This document shows positions 61,968-64,000 of a DNA stretch of 64,000 bases, piece by piece. A model generated the notes under the pieces. That model searched no databases. It saw only the letters and a program-made list of their open reading frames with translations, and had not been told where the DNA came from. This DNA is from Siminovitchia thermophila. Its GTDB lineage: Bacteria > Bacillota > Bacilli > Bacillales > Bacillaceae_C. Every line of letters begins with the position of its first letter. Position 1 is the first letter of the stretch. A program made the translations under genes and the position numbers. The stretch is taken from the NCBI RefSeq assembly GCF_016909185.1, contig NZ_JAFBFH010000020.1, positions 16,566 through 80,565 of the forward strand, written 5' to 3'.

Positions 61968-63404
61968 TTAACGTAAATAATGCCAAGCGTTGGTAACAGC
62001 CTCTCTTGCCCTTATCTTTTTATAATCTATTTTTGTATGTTTGGCGGCAGTTTCCAGCATTCTAGCGGCGGCTTGTGCTTGGGTGGAAAGCAAAGCTTCA
62101 TTTACATTCACTAGCCGGCCATCTTGCACGACTACTTTCCCGCCAACAATAGTCGTATCAACCTGTGATGTCCCCGTGATGATCGGGAGTGAGGCATCAT
62201 CAAATAGTGCCCCGGCAAATTCAAGTCTACCGGCGTCCACCATAAACATATCCGCTGCCTTTCCCACCTCTAAAGAACCGATACCGTCTTCCCAGCCAAG
62301 AACTTTAGAGGAACCTCTTGTAGCCACATGTAAACAATCTTCGGCACTTAGTGCTGTTGCGCCATGCTGAAGCTTATGGAGCAAATTCATGATCTTTAAT
62401 TCCAGCAGCATGCTTGATGAATCGTTTGAAGCAGAACCATCTACCCCTACCCCTACTTTTACACCCGATTGAAGCATTTTCAAAATCGGAAAGGTTCCTG
62501 AAGATAGTTTCATGTTGCTGCTTGGGCAATGAGCGACGCCACAGCCACAAGTTCCTATCTTTTTAATTTCATGATCATTAAACCAAATTCCATGAGCGTA
62601 CCACACATCATCACCTACCCAACCTGTTTCCTCCATAAATTCCAAAGGACGCAAGCCGAGCTTTTCTTTACAGAAATCTTCCTCATCTTTTGTTTCGGCT
62701 AAATGTGTATGCATCCGGACACCGTAGCTTCTTGCCAGATCGGCCGATTCTTTGAGGAGATCCCGGCTTACAGAAAATGGCGAGCAAGGGGCGACCCCCA
62801 CTTTTACCATTGCAAAACGATGATGGTCATGATACGTTTCAATGACCCTTCTCGTATCCTTGAGAATGATATCCTCATCTTGGACGACTTCATCAGGCGG
62901 AAGCCCTCCCCTTGATCTTCCTAAGCTCATGGAACCCCGTGTAGGGTAAAAGCGAATACCCAAATCATGTGCGGCCCTAATTTCTTCATCAATCAGTTCC
63001 CCGGAAATCCCATTGGGAAACACATAAAAATGGTCTGAAGAAGTAGTACAGCCACTTTTTAATAATTCTCCCAATCCAACCATCGCACTCAGGTAGACAT
63101 CTTCTGGCCTTATATGCCGCCAAATATCGTAAAGTGTCATTAACCAATCAAAAAGCTCACAGTCTTGTGCCCACGGAATGTTTCTAGTAAAGGTTTGATA
63201 TAAATGATGGTGCGTATTGATTAAGCCAGGGTAGATGATTTTCCCTTCGGCATTGATCACGGTGTCCGCTGTTTCATAAGGAATGTTGGTCCCGATTGCC
63301 TTTATTTCTTGATCCTCGACAAAAATACTTCCCCCGGGATACCGCTGGCGTTGTTGATCCATAGAAATAATATTTCTTGCATTTTTTATTAATAAACTCG
63401 GCAT
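61968..63404 (-). CDS. 8-oxoguanine-deaminase-like amidohydrolase
   Basis: 478 residues, AtzA/TrzN-like amidohydrolase. Metal motifs: GLINTHHHLYQTFTRNIPWAQ (HxH), HTHLAETKDE, YAHGIWFND and VGVGVDGSASNDSS with the final Asp. The LINTHHHLYQT form and PSSNMKLSSG are typical of enzymes annotated as 8-oxoguanine deaminase, which convert 8-oxoguanine to uric acid. Guanine or triazine-type deamination remains possible. The ATG follows GGAGG. The mRNA leader of about 195 bases contains an attenuator, so expression is probably controlled by premature termination. Confidence 0.85.
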   Translation of the reverse strand: MPSLLIKNARNIISMDQQRQRYPGGSIFVEDQEIKAIGTNIPYETADTVINAEGKIIYPGLINTHHHLYQTFTRNIPWAQDCELFDWLMTLYDIWRHIRPEDVYLSAMVGLGELLKSGCTTSSDHFYVFPNGISGELIDEEIRAAHDLGIRFYPTRGSMSLGRSRGGLPPDEVVQDEDIILKDTRRVIETYHDHHRFAMVKVGVAPCSPFSVSRDLLKESADLARSYGVRMHTHLAETKDEEDFCKEKLGLRPLEFMEETGWVGDDVWYAHGIWFNDHEIKKIGTCGCGVAHCPSSNMKLSSGTFPILKMLQSGVKVGVGVDGSASNDSSSMLLELKIMNLLHKLQHGATALSAEDCLHVATRGSSKVLGWEDGIGSLEVGKAADMFMVDAGRLEFAGALFDDASLPIITGTSQVDTTIVGGKVVVQDGRLVNVNEALLSTQAQAAARMLETAAKHTKIDYKKIRAREAVTNAWHYLR

Positions 63405-63460
63405 ATAAAAAAACCTCCATTAAAAAAATCTTGCTTGGTACAGTTTGGACTATGGTCATT

Positions 63461-63493
63461 TCACAGCACCGGAACATGATATCTTTTCCTCAT
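63461..63493 (-). promoter_or_regulatory. Possible leader peptide frame (10 codons)
   Basis: In the leader, after the attenuator hairpin, AAAAAGGGGGCGG is followed directly by ATG and ten codons (MRKRYHVPVL) to a stop. It may be translated, but it is very short and could be chance. Confidence 0.25.
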
Positions 63494-63508
63494 CCGCCCC
63501 CTTTTTAC

Positions 63509-63579
63509 AAAAAAAACCACACAGCTGCAAAGTGGCAGCTGTGTGGCGAAAATAGAGAAACCTCTAGAAAAATCCACAC
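63509..63579 (-). promoter_or_regulatory. Transcription attenuator in the deaminase mRNA leader (candidate riboswitch or protein-controlled)
   Basis: Read on the minus strand. A perfect 12-bp terminator stem, CCACACAGCTGC with GCAGCTGTGTGG (63546-63535 and 63528-63517), is followed by eight T (63516-63509). Just upstream GTGTGG (63579-63574) can pair with CCACAC (63546-63541), the first half of the terminator stem, enclosing an inner 5-bp hairpin (63566-63562 with 63557-63553) and a U-rich internal loop. The two structures exclude each other, the design of a regulated terminator. I do not recognise it as a known riboswitch class. Confidence 0.75.
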
Positions 63580-63606
63580 TTTCATTTTAGGATTCATTGT
63601 AAGTTT

Positions 63607-63635
63607 ACTGTAAATTGAAAAATAATATTTGTCAA
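63607..63635 (-). promoter_or_regulatory. Promoter of the deaminase gene
   Basis: Perfect TTGACA (63635-63630) and TACAGT (63612-63607) with a 17-base spacer on the minus strand. Transcription should start near 63600, giving a leader of about 195 bases before the ATG at 63404. Confidence 0.75.
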
Positions 63636-63997
63636 CACTAATGTATAAACAGCGGCTGATTCATTCCTCCTTTCTTGCTTTGCGATAAACTCTGTGTAAG
63701 TATGGGCCGACAAGGTAAAATAGCGTACCGGAAAGAGAGCCGGTCAGATTCCTTAGATTTTAAGCTAAACCTCCATACTAGAGAACTGAAAAAGCTGTCT
63801 GATCCCGCATGTTTTTTGGCGATAGCTGAAAACAACAAACAAGAGGATTAAGCATAGGGTGGGAGACGGTTGTAACCTATGTACATTCATTCTGCCTATA
63901 TCTTGTTATAAATGCTACTCTAAGAATGTACAAAGTTGATTGTTTAATAATGTACAGCTTCGACCAATAACCGCATAATATTCTTGAGGTGAATATT
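63636..63997. other. Upstream region of the gene entering at the right edge
   Basis: No gene is seen. Three TGTAC-containing elements occur at 63880-63887, 63924-63931 and 63950-63955; the first two form an inverted repeat GTACATTC / GAATGTAC. They may be operator half-sites for the gene that starts at 63998. Confidence 0.35.
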
Positions 63998-64000
63998 ATG
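63998..64000 (+). CDS. Start codon of a gene cut by the window edge
   Basis: The window ends with TTGAGGTGAATATTATG; the GAGGTG lies 6 bases before the ATG, so a gene probably starts here. Nothing of its product is visible. Confidence 0.5.

Noticed and set aside
63507..63600. Purine or preQ1 riboswitch in the deaminase leader
   Set aside because: The conserved loops of these classes are not present; only the attenuator structure is supported.

Overview
The window looks like the chromosome of a spore-forming member of the Bacillaceae. The sequence supports this in several ways: strong AGGAGG-type ribosome binding sites with many TTG and GTG starts, a LysM/GH18 spore-cortex type enzyme, a pspA-ydjG-ydjH-ydjI operon like that of Bacillus subtilis, a YkvI-type permease, CcpA-type cre sites and sigma-A promoters. 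I see no rRNA, tRNA, CRISPR array or complete insertion sequence. Mobile traces are limited to a decayed ISL3-type transposase piece and several copies of two small non-coding repeat families.

Layout. 1-608: end of a phosphonate-type ABC permease. 1574-15004: an extended Tad/Flp pilus (type IVc) locus. It holds CpaB, TadZ, TadA, TadB, TadC, a Flp pilin, a von Willebrand A lipoprotein, a secreted protein with two arrays of Trp-containing repeats, three tandem copies of an unrecognised 265-residue protein, a membrane protein, TadE and a TadG-like protein. 15369-19968: a DJ-1/PfpI gene behind a palindromic operator, a MerR regulator with a textbook 19-bp-spacer promoter, a GAP-family membrane protein, a DUF4097 lipoprotein and a methyltransferase. 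20233-22920: a VanR/VanS-like two-component system with a VanY-type D,D-carboxypeptidase. 23377-24975: a YtcJ-like amidohydrolase. 25150-28826: the pspA-ydjGHI envelope-stress operon with a SigW-like promoter. 28841-29362: a repeat-rich non-coding stretch.

29556-35984 (minus strand): a small-molecule catabolic unit with a DeoR regulator, an EutH-type transporter, a glycerol-kinase-like FGGY kinase, a GlpA-like FAD dehydrogenase with a [2Fe-2S] tail, a second FAD/NAD oxidoreductase and a CoxG-like protein. The kinase has Gly where glycerol kinase has its substrate-binding Arg, so the substrate may not be glycerol. 36394-40333: RpiR regulator, GNAT acyltransferase, N-succinylamino-acid racemase/MenC and a YkvI permease. 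40607-46358 (minus): spore-type glycosidase, OsmC protein, AbgT transporter and HpaB-like monooxygenase. 46617-50743: a DinB/DUF1572 protein, prolyl-tRNA synthetase of the eukaryote-like type, the transposase remnant and ilvA. 51581-58582: a MoxR-DUF58-DUF4129-DUF4350 membrane-associated cluster with SpoIIM-like and RDD proteins. 58973-64000: a frameshifted acetyltransferase, a 30-residue membrane peptide, an HD-domain phosphohydrolase and an 8-oxoguanine-deaminase-like amidohydrolase. The mRNA leader of the last gene carries a transcription attenuator with mutually exclusive hairpins.

The three strongest candidates for undescribed biology are the accessory part of the Tad locus (7107-13673), the EutH/kinase/flavoprotein operon with its altered active site, and the attenuator in front of the purine-deaminase-like gene.
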